Assembly: GCA_038232935.1 (NCBI GenBank)
Contig: JBBSMX010000065.1
Coordinates: 1-22,446 of the forward strand
From: JBBSMX01 sp038232935
GTDB lineage: Bacteria > Bacteroidota > Rhodothermia > Rhodothermales > JANQRZ01
DNA: 22,446 nt
Reading direction: 5' to 3'
Shown here: one piece after another, positions 7,767-15,230 of the stretch
Layout: each line of letters opens with the position of its first letter
Position numbering within the stretch: position 1 is the stretch's first letter
The notes under the pieces: generated by a model
Told to the model about the DNA's origin: nothing
The model's input: only the letters and a program-made list of their open reading frames with translations
Database searches by the model: none
Position numbers and translations under genes: made by a program

Positions 7767-8273
7767 ATGCGCTACGCCTTCGCCCTCGCGACGCTGTCGG
7801 TGCTCGCGATTTCCCCAACGCTCGCGCAGCCTGCCAAGCCTGCGTCCATCCCGCCAGTCACGTCAATCGGCGGTGTCCTCGGGATCGGTCACCTCTACAG
7901 CAGGGGCGGATCGATGTTCGGGATCGACACCGCTATAGATCTGCGTCATCGGCGGCACGCGCTCGGATTGCGAGCGAGGACTTACGCGCCCCTCCTTTCC
8001 TTCGGGCCAGCACCTCAGCTTTGGGAGGCAGCCGGTGTGTACAGCTTCAACGTGGTGGGCGGCCTCTCGCTGGGAGCCGGGGTGAGCTACGTCTCCGAGA
8101 GGTACAGGTTGGAGGCTATGTATGACCTCCTTCAATCAACCCACATTGGCGTTCCCCTCGAAGTCACGTTCCGTCCCAGAGGTCCTGAGCGTTTCGGCCC
8201 ATACCTTCGGGGCACTGCTAATATGAATGGGGAGCGCGTGTTTGGTGGCATCAACTTCGGCATCACCTTTTAA
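7767..8273 (+). CDS. Small outer-membrane beta-barrel-like protein, unknown function
   Basis: The 168-residue product begins with a signal peptide (MRYAFALATLSVLAISPTLAQ, cleavage likely after LAQ or nearby). The rest consists of alternating beta-type segments: GGVLGIGHLYSRGGSMFGIDTAIDL, HALGLRARTYAPL, AAGVYSFNVVGGLSLGAGVSYVS, VPLEVTFRPRG and GPYLRGTANMNG. It ends GGINFGITF, with a terminal Phe as in outer-membrane barrels recognised by BamA. About eight strands are suggested, the size of a small barrel. It sits between proC and hisH in the same direction and is visibly less GC-rich than both. It is not recognisably connected with amino-acid synthesis and may be a lineage-specific insertion. 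No family name can be given. Confidence 0.7.
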   Translation: MRYAFALATLSVLAISPTLAQPAKPASIPPVTSIGGVLGIGHLYSRGGSMFGIDTAIDLRHRRHALGLRARTYAPLLSFGPAPQLWEAAGVYSFNVVGGLSLGAGVSYVSERYRLEAMYDLLQSTHIGVPLEVTFRPRGPERFGPYLRGTANMNGERVFGGINFGITF

Positions 8274-8310
8274 CATCTGCGCACGATTAGCACGTGTGCC
8301 CACTGGCCCT

Positions 8311-8946
8311 ATGCTCCTCGTCATCGATTATGGCATCGGCAACATCCGCTCGCTCGAAAAAGCGTTTCAGGCCGTCGGCGCGGAGCCGGTGCGGAGCAGC
8401 GATCCGGCTGACATCGCCCGCGCCGAGAAGCTCGTGCTGCCGGGCGTCGGCGCGTTCGGGGCGTGCGCGGATGAACTGCGGCAGCGGGGGCTGTGGGAGC
8501 CGGTGCGCGCGGCGGCCGAGGCGGGCACGCCGCTCCTCGGCGTGTGCGTCGGGATGCAGTTGTTGTTCGAGGTGAGCGAGGAGATGGGCGAGCACGAGGG
8601 CCTCGGCCTGCTACCCGGCCGCGTCGTCCGGTTCGATGGGGCGGTCGGCGCGCCCGTGGGCGACCGCCCGCTGAAGGTGCCGCACATGGGGTGGAATACG
8701 GTCCACGCCACCCGCCCCCACCCACTCTTCGACGGGCTGGCCGACGGCGCGCACTTCTACTTCGTCCACTCGTACCACGCTGCCCCCGTACGTGAATCCG
8801 ACGTGCTCGGCGTGACGGAGTACGGCGAGCGCTTCCCGGCCGTCGTCCAGCGCGGGAACGTCGCCGGGGTCCAGTTTCACCCGGAGAAAAGCCAGGATGC
8901 CGGCCTCCGGCTGCTCAGGAACTTCGCGGATCGTGGTACGGAATGA
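8311..8946 (+). CDS. hisH: Imidazole glycerol phosphate synthase, glutaminase subunit HisH
   Basis: This 211-residue class I glutamine amidotransferase feeds ammonia to HisF. Visible: the N-terminal LLVIDYGIGNIRSLEKAF, the oxyanion region LPGVGAFG, the nucleophile segment TPLLGVCVGMQLLFE with the catalytic Cys, the VPHMGWNTV loop, FYFVHSYHA and the His-Glu pair in VAGVQFHPEKSQDAGLRLLRNF. The complete Cys-His-Glu triad is present and the length is normal. The frame is open upstream into the preceding gene; the ATG at 8311 is chosen because it starts directly on the conserved first strand. hisA follows after 55 bp and then hisF, giving the classic H-A-F order. Confidence 0.96.
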   Translation: MLLVIDYGIGNIRSLEKAFQAVGAEPVRSSDPADIARAEKLVLPGVGAFGACADELRQRGLWEPVRAAAEAGTPLLGVCVGMQLLFEVSEEMGEHEGLGLLPGRVVRFDGAVGAPVGDRPLKVPHMGWNTVHATRPHPLFDGLADGAHFYFVHSYHAAPVRESDVLGVTEYGERFPAVVQRGNVAGVQFHPEKSQDAGLRLLRNFADRGTE

Positions 8947-9001
8947 GGCATTGAAGTTGTTTGTTAACACGCTGCGTTCCGACCTCCCACACTAGGCCCC
9001 C

Positions 9002-9817
9002 ATGCTGCTCGTCATCCCGGCCATCGACCTGCGCGGCGGCCACTGCGTCCGCCTCCGGCAGGGCAACTACGAAGACGAAACGGTCTACTTCGACGACCCC
9101 GTCAAGATGGCGAAGCTGTGGCGGGTGCAGAACGCGCGCGTCCTCCACCTCGTGGACCTCGACGCCGCGCGCAGCAGCGGGCCGGACGGCGGAACCGCCA
9201 GCAACCACGCCATCATCCGCGAGATCGCGCACACCCTCGACATCCCCGTGCAAGTCGGCGGCGGCATCCGGACGATGGACGACATCGAGACGATGCTCAA
9301 GGCCGGCGTCTACCGGGTCGTCCTCGGCACGACCGCCGTCCGAAATCCGGACCTCGTCGAGGAGGCTGTGGCGAAGCACACGTGCAGCCGGGTCGTCGTC
9401 GGCATCGACGCGAAAGATGGCGAGGTGCGCGTCGAGGGGTGGGAGCGCGGCAGCGGCATCGACGCCGTGGACCTCGCGCTGGAGATGGAGCGGCGCGGCG
9501 TCCGCCGCATCGTCTACACCGACATCGCCCGCGACGGCATGCTCGATGGGCCGAACGTCGAGGCGTACCGGACGCTCGGGCAGGCCCTCACGAAGGCGCG
9601 TATCACGGCGTCCGGCGGCGTCTCCGGCTACCGCGACCTCCTCCGCCTCCAAGAGCTCAACTCGCTCGGCGTCGATTCCGTAATCGTGGGCCGGGCGCTC
9701 TACGAGAACCGCTTCCCGTGCCAGCAATTCTGGTGCTGGCACCACAAGGACGAGGTGGACCTCGACCTCCCTTCCACGGCGAAGCTGGCGCAGCCCGACG
9801 CAGATTCCTGCGAGTGA
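9002..9817 (+). CDS. hisA: Phosphoribosylformimino-AICAR-P isomerase HisA
   Basis: This 271-residue TIM-barrel enzyme isomerises ProFAR to PRFAR, the substrate of HisF/HisH. Visible: LLVIPAIDLRGGHCVRLRQG with the first catalytic Asp, LHLVDLDAA, the phosphate loop VQVGGGIRTMDDIETML, VVVGIDAKDG, the second catalytic Asp in YTDIARDGMLDGPN, and ITASGGVSGYRDLLRL. After VIVGRALYENRFPCQQFWCW there is an extra tail of about 30 residues (HHKDEVDLDLPSTAKL and on). An aromatic/Cys tail of this sort is common in Bacteroidota HisA. The start at 9002 is the first ATG and puts the first strand at residue 2. Confidence 0.95.
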   Translation: MLLVIPAIDLRGGHCVRLRQGNYEDETVYFDDPVKMAKLWRVQNARVLHLVDLDAARSSGPDGGTASNHAIIREIAHTLDIPVQVGGGIRTMDDIETMLKAGVYRVVLGTTAVRNPDLVEEAVAKHTCSRVVVGIDAKDGEVRVEGWERGSGIDAVDLALEMERRGVRRIVYTDIARDGMLDGPNVEAYRTLGQALTKARITASGGVSGYRDLLRLQELNSLGVDSVIVGRALYENRFPCQQFWCWHHKDEVDLDLPSTAKLAQPDADSCE

Positions 9818-9859
9818 TCGTCCCTCGGCCGGATCGAAAGACGCAGAACCGATAAAACC

Positions 9860-10639
9860 GTGCTCGCTAAACGCATCGTCCCCTGCCTCGACGTCCACGC
9901 CGGCCGCGTGGTGAAAGGCGTGCAGTTCGTGGACCTCGTGGACGCGGGTGACCCCGTGGAGCAGGCCCGGTTCTACGACGAGGCCGGGGCCGACGAGCTC
10001 GTTTTCCTCGACATCACGGCCACGCACGAAGGCCGCGACACGATGCGCGAGGTCGTCCGCCGTACGGCCGATGAGGTGTTCATCCCCCTCACCGTCGGCG
10101 GCGGGATTCGGACGGTGGACGACATCCGCGCGATGCTCGATGTCGGCGCAGACAAAGTCGCGATCAACTCGGCGGCCCTCGGCGACCCGGATCTGATCAC
10201 GCGGGGTGCCCGCGCGTTCGGCGCGCAGTGCATCGTCGTCGCCATCGACGCGCGGCGTGTGGCGGAGGACCCGCCACGGTGGGAGGTCTACACGCACGGA
10301 GGTCGCAAAGCGACGGGGCGCGATCTGCTCGATTGGGCGACGGAGGCCGAAGCGCGCGGCGCGGGCGAACTCCTCGTCACCTCGATGGACCGCGACGGCA
10401 CCGGCGAAGGCTACGACCTCGCCATGCTGGAAGCGCTGGGGGAGCGGGTCTCGATCCCCGTCATCGCCTCCGGCGGCGCGGGCACGCTGGACCACCTCCG
10501 CGATGGGCTCGGCGTGGCCGATGCCGTGCTTGCCGCCTCGATCTTCCACTTCCGCACCTTCTCCATCGCCGAGGCCAAGCGGCACCTCCGCGCCGCCGGG
10601 CTCCCCATGCGCGAAGACGCAACTATCGTCCCGTCGTGA
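9860..10639 (+). CDS. hisF: Imidazole glycerol phosphate synthase, cyclase subunit HisF
   Basis: This 259-residue TIM barrel forms imidazole-glycerol phosphate and AICAR from PRFAR, using ammonia from HisH. Visible: LAKRIVPCLDVHAGRVVKGVQF with the first catalytic Asp, DELVFLDITATHEGRD, the phosphate loop LTVGGGIRTVDDI, CIVVAIDARR with the second catalytic Asp, TGRDLLDWATEAEARGAGELLVTSMDRDGTGEGYD, and IPVIASGGAGTLDHL. It starts with GTG (9860), the only candidate placing the first strand at the N-terminus. Its stop TGA shares bases with the GTG start of the next gene, so the two are probably translationally coupled. Confidence 0.96.
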   Translation: MLAKRIVPCLDVHAGRVVKGVQFVDLVDAGDPVEQARFYDEAGADELVFLDITATHEGRDTMREVVRRTADEVFIPLTVGGGIRTVDDIRAMLDVGADKVAINSAALGDPDLITRGARAFGAQCIVVAIDARRVAEDPPRWEVYTHGGRKATGRDLLDWATEAEARGAGELLVTSMDRDGTGEGYDLAMLEALGERVSIPVIASGGAGTLDHLRDGLGVADAVLAASIFHFRTFSIAEAKRHLRAAGLPMREDATIVPS

Positions 10640-10965
10640 GCACGCCTCCCTCGCATGGCCCGCTCAAGCTGCTCCGCATCGCCGCGGCGCTCGTCGTCCT
10701 CTTTGGGCTCGGGATGACGGCGTGGCTGATCGACAAGGCCGTGCTGAACCCGGATGTGAAGGCGAAGCGGCCGTCGTGGTTCGCCGACGGCGTGTTCGAC
10801 GTGCCGTTCTGGGTTCCCCTCATCGTCACCGTCGTCGTCGGAGCCGCGTGCGTAGTCTACGTCTACGTGCGCGCCGCACGTCGGCTCCAGAGCGGCGAGG
10901 ACCTCTACGGCAGCAGCTACCGCGACCGCATCCGGCGCGGCGAAGAGGACGGGGAGCGACTTTAG
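10636..10965 (+). CDS. Small two-helix membrane protein coupled to hisF, unknown function
   Basis: The 109-residue product starts at a GTG overlapping the hisF stop (GTGA). It has two hydrophobic segments, LLRIAAALVVLFGLGMTAWLI and VPFWVPLIVTVVVGAACVVYVYV, joined by a charged loop of about 33 residues. The tail is strongly charged (ARRLQSGEDLYGSSYRDRIRRGEEDGERL). The basic residues flanking the helices suggest both termini in the cytoplasm. No family is recognised. The reading frame is open far upstream within hisF, but that part is a shadow of hisF. A hairpin follows the stop, so this is likely the last gene of the his transcript. Confidence 0.7.
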   Translation: MSTPPSHGPLKLLRIAAALVVLFGLGMTAWLIDKAVLNPDVKAKRPSWFADGVFDVPFWVPLIVTVVVGAACVVYVYVRAARRLQSGEDLYGSSYRDRIRRGEEDGERL

Positions 10966-10966
10966 C

Positions 10967-10986
10967 CGCAAGAGCGGCCTCTTGCG
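10967..10986. terminator. Hairpin between convergent genes, possible bidirectional terminator
   Basis: CGCAAGAG (10967-10974) and CTCTTGCG (10979-10986) form a perfect 8-bp stem with loop CGGC. It begins one base after the stop codon at 10965 and lies 45 bp beyond the stop of the convergent gene at 11032. No U-run follows on either strand, so it may act with other factors. Confidence 0.5.
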
Positions 10987-11031
10987 ATGGAACGCCCGAG
11001 AGGGTGTGGCAGGCTGCCGTCGATCGGCGAT

Positions 11032-13158
11032 TCACCTCAGCAGGATAAGTTTGATCGTTCCGCTCGCAGTGCCATTCTGCATGCGACCAACGTATACCCC
11101 GTTCGCCAGGCCCCGCGCGTCCCACGTTACCACATGATGCCCGGCCGGTAGAACCTCATTCACGAGGGTGGCGACTTCTCGCCCCAGCACGTCGTACATC
11201 CGAACCGAGGTGAAACCGCCGACGGATACGTCGTACTCGATGGTCGTGCTCGAACGGAAGGGATTCGGGTAGCTCTGCGCCAAGAGGGACGAGGGCACGC
11301 CGTCCGGAGGCGGAGAAACGCTCACGACCACTTCGCCGGCTGTCGTGGTGCGCAGGATGCTGCCGAAATCGCCGACGATGGTTCCGGTGTTCGCATCCGT
11401 GAAGAAGGCGCTGCGGAGGACTTGCGACGTCCGGCTCACCTGGCGGGTCCACGTCGCGCCGCCGTCCGAGGTGTGCAGCAACGTTCCGAGCCTACCGACG
11501 GCGGTCCCGTTTTGGAGATCGGAAAAGAAGATGCCGTAGAGCGAGATGTTCGTCCCACTGGTCTGGGGCGTCCAGGTCGCACCGCCGTCCGTCGTGTGGA
11601 GGATGGTCCCGTTTTCGCCCGCCACCCAACCGTTGGATGCATCAACGAAAGACACGGCGTTGAGAAACCAAGGCGTACCGCTGTTCTGCGGTGTCCACGT
11701 AGCACCGCCATCCGTGGTGCGCAGGATCGTGCCGGTTGTAGATACGGAGACGCCGACGGCGGTGCCCGTGTCGGCATCCGTGAAGTCGACGCTGTAGAGC
11801 GTCTGAATGATACCGCTGGATTGCGGCGTCCATGTCGCGCCGCCGTTGGTCGTTCGGAGGATGGTGCCGCCGACCCCGACCACCGTGCCTGTGTTGACGT
11901 CGGTGAAGTCGACATCGGTAAGCTGGATCGTTGGTCCCGTTCCGCTCTGCTGGAATGTCCAGGTCGTGCCGCCGTCGGTCGTCCGGTAGATGGTGCCGGA
12001 TTGTCCGACCGCCGTTCCCGTAGTGGCATCGGCAAACGAGACGCCGAACAGGGTGGCTACCGTGGAGCCAACGTGGGGCGTCCACGTCTGGCCGCCGTCG
12101 CTGGTACGCAGCACCCGTCCTCCAGCACCGACGACGACCCCATGATCCGCATCGGTGAAGAAGACGTCGTTGTACCAGTCATAGGGACCGGCGGACTGCT
12201 CCGTCCAAGTCGCACCACCGTCCGTGGTGCTCGTGAGCGACCCGAGGAATCCCACGGCAAAACCGTGGTCGGCGTCGGCGAATGAAACACCCAATAGCCC
12301 GAAAGCGGCGGTACAGGATGCGGCCTGTACAATGACCCATGTGGCCCCGCCGTCCGTCGTGTGCAGCGTGTTGGAGCACGGAAAGCCGAGGCCGACGATC
12401 ATGCCGTGGCTGGCATCCGCGAAATAAACACTATAAAGCACACCGTTCGTGCCGCTGGCCTGCGCCGTCCAGTTCGCGCCGCCGTCCGACGTATGAAGGA
12501 TGGTTCCGTTAAAACCGACCACCGTGCCCGTATTCGCATCGACGAAATGCACCCCGTTCAGTATGGTGGTCGTACCGCTGGTCTGCGGCGCCCAGGTCGT
12601 GCCGCCGTCGGTGGTGCGAAGAATGGTGCCGTTCCCCCCGACGGCGATCCCCGTATTCGCATCGACGAGCTGAACCGCGTTCAGCCCGCTGGTGGTGCCG
12701 CTGGTTTGTGGCGCCCAGTCGATGCCAGCGTTGACGGTCCGTAGGATGGTTCCGTTATCACCAACCGCGACGCCGGTAGACGCGCCGGAGAAGGAGACGC
12801 CGTTCAGGATGGCGAACGGCGCTCCGCTCTCCTGCGGATACCACGTGATCCCGCCGTCGCTGGTTCGAAGAATGAGGCCGAAATCGCCGACGGCGGTTCC
12901 GTTGCTCGGATCCGAAAACGCGACGCCCCGGAGCCAGCTTGTCGTTCCGCTCGGTTGCTCAGTCCAGGTCGCGCCGCCGTCGGTCGTGCGCATAATCTCC
13001 CCGAAAGCGCCCACGGCGACGGCCGTGTTTGCCGAGATCGCTGCGACGGAATAGAGATCACTCCCTTGGGGATGCGGATTCTGCCATTCCCATCCATATT
13101 GCGCTGCTACAGTAGATGGGTAGGCGATAATGAAGACGAGTGCCACCAGAGATTTCAT
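11032..13158 (-). CDS. Secreted 14-repeat YCF48/BNR beta-propeller protein with type IX-style sorting domain
   Basis: The 708-residue product starts with a signal peptide (MKSLVALVFIIAYPSTVAAQ). Fourteen repeats of about 41-45 residues follow, of the form LxxVxFxDAxTGxAVGxxGTILRTTDGGATWTPQxSGT; thirteen carry an Asp-box-like segment (degenerate in repeat 3) and the fourteenth lacks the final Trp. The repeats are like photosystem assembly factor YCF48 and sialidase BNR blades, so the protein should fold as one or two beta-propellers; 14 equals two sevens. The C-terminus (SYPNPFRSSTTIEYDV...GLANGVYVGRM...IKLILLR) is a Por/type-A sorting domain, which sends proteins through the type IX system to the surface. 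The start at 13158 is preferred over 13185 because it begins the signal peptide and has an SD. Ligand or partner unknown. Confidence 0.9.
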   Translation of the reverse strand: MKSLVALVFIIAYPSTVAAQYGWEWQNPHPQGSDLYSVAAISANTAVAVGAFGEIMRTTDGGATWTEQPSGTTSWLRGVAFSDPSNGTAVGDFGLILRTSDGGITWYPQESGAPFAILNGVSFSGASTGVAVGDNGTILRTVNAGIDWAPQTSGTTSGLNAVQLVDANTGIAVGGNGTILRTTDGGTTWAPQTSGTTTILNGVHFVDANTGTVVGFNGTILHTSDGGANWTAQASGTNGVLYSVYFADASHGMIVGLGFPCSNTLHTTDGGATWVIVQAASCTAAFGLLGVSFADADHGFAVGFLGSLTSTTDGGATWTEQSAGPYDWYNDVFFTDADHGVVVGAGGRVLRTSDGGQTWTPHVGSTVATLFGVSFADATTGTAVGQSGTIYRTTDGGTTWTFQQSGTGPTIQLTDVDFTDVNTGTVVGVGGTILRTTNGGATWTPQSSGIIQTLYSVDFTDADTGTAVGVSVSTTGTILRTTDGGATWTPQNSGTPWFLNAVSFVDASNGWVAGENGTILHTTDGGATWTPQTSGTNISLYGIFFSDLQNGTAVGRLGTLLHTSDGGATWTRQVSRTSQVLRSAFFTDANTGTIVGDFGSILRTTTAGEVVVSVSPPPDGVPSSLLAQSYPNPFRSSTTIEYDVSVGGFTSVRMYDVLGREVATLVNEVLPAGHHVVTWDARGLANGVYVGRMQNGTASGTIKLILLR
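11330..13070 (-). repeat. Tandem coding repeats (about 123-135 bp period) of the propeller gene
   Basis: Each unit encodes one blade and contains variants of GCGCCGCCGTC...GTCGT on the plus strand (the Asp box read in reverse). Units differ by synonymous and conservative changes and by small insertions in repeats 6 and 11, so the array is old enough to have diverged but could still recombine. Boundaries are approximate. Confidence 0.75.
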
Positions 13159-13164
13159 GTAGAT

Positions 13165-13170
13165 CCTCCA
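13165..13170 (-). promoter_or_regulatory. Shine-Dalgarno sequence of the propeller gene
   Basis: The minus strand reads GGAGGATCTACATG, placing GGAGGA six bases before the ATG at 13158. Strong SD sequences are rare in this window, so it is informative and decides this start over the upstream in-frame ATG at 13185. Confidence 0.7.
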
Positions 13171-13411
13171 GTACTGTCTTTCCAACTCCAGTGATCGTGG
13201 CCGTTCGAAGTGTCACACGAGAAAGAGCACGGTGCCCCGCGATTCTTAGGCGCGGTTTGGTAGCCCACAGTTCGGCGAGCGGCGTTCGGCATCCGCCGAT
13301 CGGCACCCTGCTTTCTGGCTACCCTACGCTATTTACGGCGAGAACTGGTTTCGTCAGCGCAGGGGGTGCGGCATTATTTCTCCTAGTGTTTGCTTGCATA
13401 AGTGGCCGGGC

Positions 13412-13963
13412 TCAGAGCCATCGTCGTACGCGCGCTTTGTATTCGGCGTAGGTCGGACCGAACGCCTCCTCCATCTGCCGCTCCTCCATCGGGATCACCC
13501 GCCGGTCCACCACGAGGACCGGGAGCGGGAGGAACAGCAACGGCCACACCGCCGCGCTCAGCGCCGACACCCCAACGTAGATCAACGTCAGCCCGACGTA
13601 CATCGGATTGCGCGTCCACCGGTAGGCCCCCCACGACACGAGGGCCGACGAGCGGCGGTGCGGGACGATCGTCGTGCGCGAGCGGGCGAAGAGGGCCGCG
13701 CTGGAGAGGGTGTAGGCGGCCCCGACCCCGATGAGGGCGATGCCGAGCCAGCGGAGCACGCTAGAGAATGGCTCTGAGGCGTGGACGAGGGGGAAGCGGC
13801 CGTGGAGGAGGAGGCCGAGGACGAGGGGGAGCACGAAGAGGAGGGGGGGCGGGATGCGCGTCCACCCCCTCGGGCGCGAGGAACCGTTCACGGGACTCCC
13901 GTTGGGTGCGGAGGCGCAGGGGCGGCCGGTTATACTTGGCGATTCAAAGTCGGGATCCGGCAT
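13412..13963 (-). CDS. Isoprenylcysteine carboxyl methyltransferase-like membrane protein (ICMT/PEMT family)
   Basis: The 183-residue product has hydrophobic segments LLFVLPLVLGLLLHG, LRWLGIALIGVGAAYTLSSAALF and LTLIYVGVSALSAAVWPLLFLPLPVLVV. The cofactor-binding C-terminal signature follows: SWGAYRWTRNPMYVGL, then VIPMEERQMEEAFGPTYAEYKARVRRWL. This RNPMY...EE..L...FG..Y..Y...V.RW pattern marks the ICMT/phospholipid methyltransferase superfamily, SAM-dependent enzymes embedded in the membrane. The bacterial substrate is usually unknown. The ATG at 13963 adds a 24-residue polar N-terminus; a GTG at 13891 starting VNGSSRPRGWTRIPPP would place the protein just before helix 1 and is equally plausible. 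It follows the YpsA-like gene by 18 bp on the same strand. Confidence 0.8.
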   Translation of the reverse strand: MPDPDFESPSITGRPCASAPNGSPVNGSSRPRGWTRIPPPLLFVLPLVLGLLLHGRFPLVHASEPFSSVLRWLGIALIGVGAAYTLSSAALFARSRTTIVPHRRSSALVSWGAYRWTRNPMYVGLTLIYVGVSALSAAVWPLLFLPLPVLVVDRRVIPMEERQMEEAFGPTYAEYKARVRRWL

Positions 13964-13981
13964 CCCCGGAAGACGGACCGC

Positions 13982-14455
13982 CTATCCCTCGCTCACACAT
14001 CGGAGAAGGCAAGCCACGAAGTCTCGTGCCTCAGCATAGATGCCGGGCGCGGTGCGCTCACGCGGCCCCGCCACGTTCAGCACACGTACCCCGTTCGCTT
14101 GCAGCCAGTCGGCCGCCGGCTCTACGGCGTTCGTCTCCGCGAGATCGACGACGAGCAGGGGCTTCCCGAACGCCCGCGCCGCTTCGACGGTCGTGGCCGT
14201 GCCGCCTGTCGGCGCACCACGGGTGAGGACGAGGGTGGCGTCGGCGTCGCGCACGTTCCAGTGCGTGCGCTCGGCGTAGGCCGGGGTCGGCGTCTCGCGG
14301 AGTGGGTAGCGGTCAGGAATGGGTCCGTCTTCGGCGCGGCGACCGCGTGGGCACCAACCGCCGCACGCTACGCCGGCTGCCAGCGTCGCATCGAGGGCTG
14401 CGCGGTCCACACCGGTCTGTCCGCCAGAGTGAATGACGAGGGGGCGTGCGCTCAT
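13982..14455 (-). CDS. YpsA-like putative molybdenum-cofactor carrier protein
   Basis: The 157-residue product starts with a nucleotide-binding SGGQTGVDRAALDATLAAG, then CGGWCPRGRRAEDGPIPDRYPLRETPTPAYAERTHWNVRDADATLVLTRGAPTGGTATTVEAA and GKPLLVVDL. This matches the Pfam 'putative molybdenum carrier' (MoCo_carrier) family, a branch of the YpsA/LOG-like Rossmann fold. Carriers of this fold bind molybdenum cofactor in algae, but the function of the bacterial relatives is not settled; nucleotide or nucleotide-sugar binding is also possible. No molybdenum enzyme or cofactor gene lies nearby, so the carrier role is not supported by context. It begins 170 bp from the divergent Hsp20 gene. Confidence 0.82.
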   Translation of the reverse strand: MSARPLVIHSGGQTGVDRAALDATLAAGVACGGWCPRGRRAEDGPIPDRYPLRETPTPAYAERTHWNVRDADATLVLTRGAPTGGTATTVEAARAFGKPLLVVDLAETNAVEPAADWLQANGVRVLNVAGPRERTAPGIYAEARDFVACLLRCVSEG

Positions 14456-14473
14456 GCTGCCGCACAGGAAATT

Positions 14474-14512
14474 TGACAGACGGTTGCCAAAAAGAACGGC
14501 GTGACTCTGTCA
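14474..14512. promoter_or_regulatory. Inverted repeat in the divergent region upstream of the Hsp20 gene
   Basis: TGACAGA (14474-14480) and TCTGTCA (14506-14512) are perfect inverted copies separated by 25 bp. A second short inverted repeat, ATAGC-GCAT-GCTAT, lies at 14537-14550. Either could be an operator for the heat-shock gene or for the divergent YpsA-like gene. Neither resembles CIRCE. Confidence 0.3.
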
Positions 14513-14568
14513 GCTTGATAAGGAATAGACATCGGCATAGCGCATGCTATTCGTAGAACTGTACCTAT

Positions 14569-14594
14569 CCGGGCTGCCGTTCTCATCAGCCCGG
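14569..14594 (+). promoter_or_regulatory. Stable hairpin in the presumed Hsp20 leader
   Basis: CCGGGCTG (14569-14576) and CAGCCCGG (14587-14594) pair perfectly around a 10-nt loop, ending 31 nt before the start codon. It could stabilise the mRNA or regulate translation. It does not visibly mask a ribosome site, so a classical RNA thermometer is not demonstrated. Confidence 0.35.
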
Positions 14595-14625
14595 CGATCA
14601 TCCACTAAACAAACCGGTCCCGACC

Positions 14626-15093
14626 ATGGCTGTCATGCGCTATAACCGCGGCAGCGACTTCGACATGTTGCGCCGCGAAATGTCCCGCCTCTTCGACGAC
14701 TTCCTCCCCGCCCGCTCGAACAGCGAGCAGCAGGAATCCACCGTGTGGGAACCCCGTGCCGACCTCTCCGAGACCGACGACGCCTTCGTCATCGCGGTCG
14801 ATCTGCCAGGCATCACCCGGGACGACCTCGAGATCACGGTCGAAGATGGCACACTTAAAATTTCCGGCGAGAGGTCCATGCGAGAGGAGCACGAGAGCGG
14901 CCAGTTCTACCGCATCGAGCGGTTCTACGGCCGGTTCTACCGCTCCTTCAGCTTCGGCTCCAACGTCGACCCCGACCACATCGAGGCCCACTTCGACGAC
15001 GGCGTGCTCACGGTCCGCGTCGGCAAAGCCGAGGAGCGGAAGCCGCGCCGGATCGAGGTAGGAAGCCGGCAGGAGGTCGAGGCAACTTCGTAA
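14626..15093 (+). CDS. Small heat shock protein, Hsp20/alpha-crystallin family
   Basis: This 155-residue ATP-independent chaperone holds unfolding proteins in the cytoplasm until they can be refolded. Residues 1-40 form the N-terminal arm (DFDMLRREMSRLFDDFLP). The alpha-crystallin domain runs from about 42 (WEPRADLSETDDAFVIAVDLPGI) through DDLEITVEDGTLKISGER and FYGRFYRSFSFGSNVD to the signature FDDGVLTVRVGKAE. The tail RRIEV is an I-x-V version of the I-x-I motif used in oligomer assembly. Length and motifs are normal. The gene stands alone: its leader carries a stable hairpin and a strong terminator-like hairpin follows. Confidence 0.94.
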   Translation: MAVMRYNRGSDFDMLRREMSRLFDDFLPARSNSEQQESTVWEPRADLSETDDAFVIAVDLPGITRDDLEITVEDGTLKISGERSMREEHESGQFYRIERFYGRFYRSFSFGSNVDPDHIEAHFDDGVLTVRVGKAEERKPRRIEVGSRQEVEATS

Positions 15094-15122
15094 GCGAGGG
15101 GCCGTTTCACCTCCGCCTTGGG

Positions 15123-15153
15123 AGCGCCCCGCCGGCCGGTCCGGTGGGGCGCT
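15123..15153 (+). terminator. Strong hairpin terminator after the Hsp20 gene
   Basis: AGCGCCCCGCCGG (15123-15135) pairs with CCGGTGGGGCGCT (15141-15153), 13 pairs with one G-U, around a 5-nt loop. It lies 29 nt after the stop codon and is followed by TCGCGTTCG, so the U-tract is weak but the stem is very stable. Confidence 0.7.
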
Positions 15154-15230
15154 TCGCGTTCGCCCGGGCACACCCTTTGCCTTCCCTGCGCTCACATTCC
15201 ACCCCCACCGTTCCGCCTACGAGCACGCTC

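Noticed and set aside
13781..14476. 231-residue plus-strand open frame
   Set aside because: It is antisense to two recognised genes, the methyltransferase-like and YpsA-like ones, and has no domain of its own.
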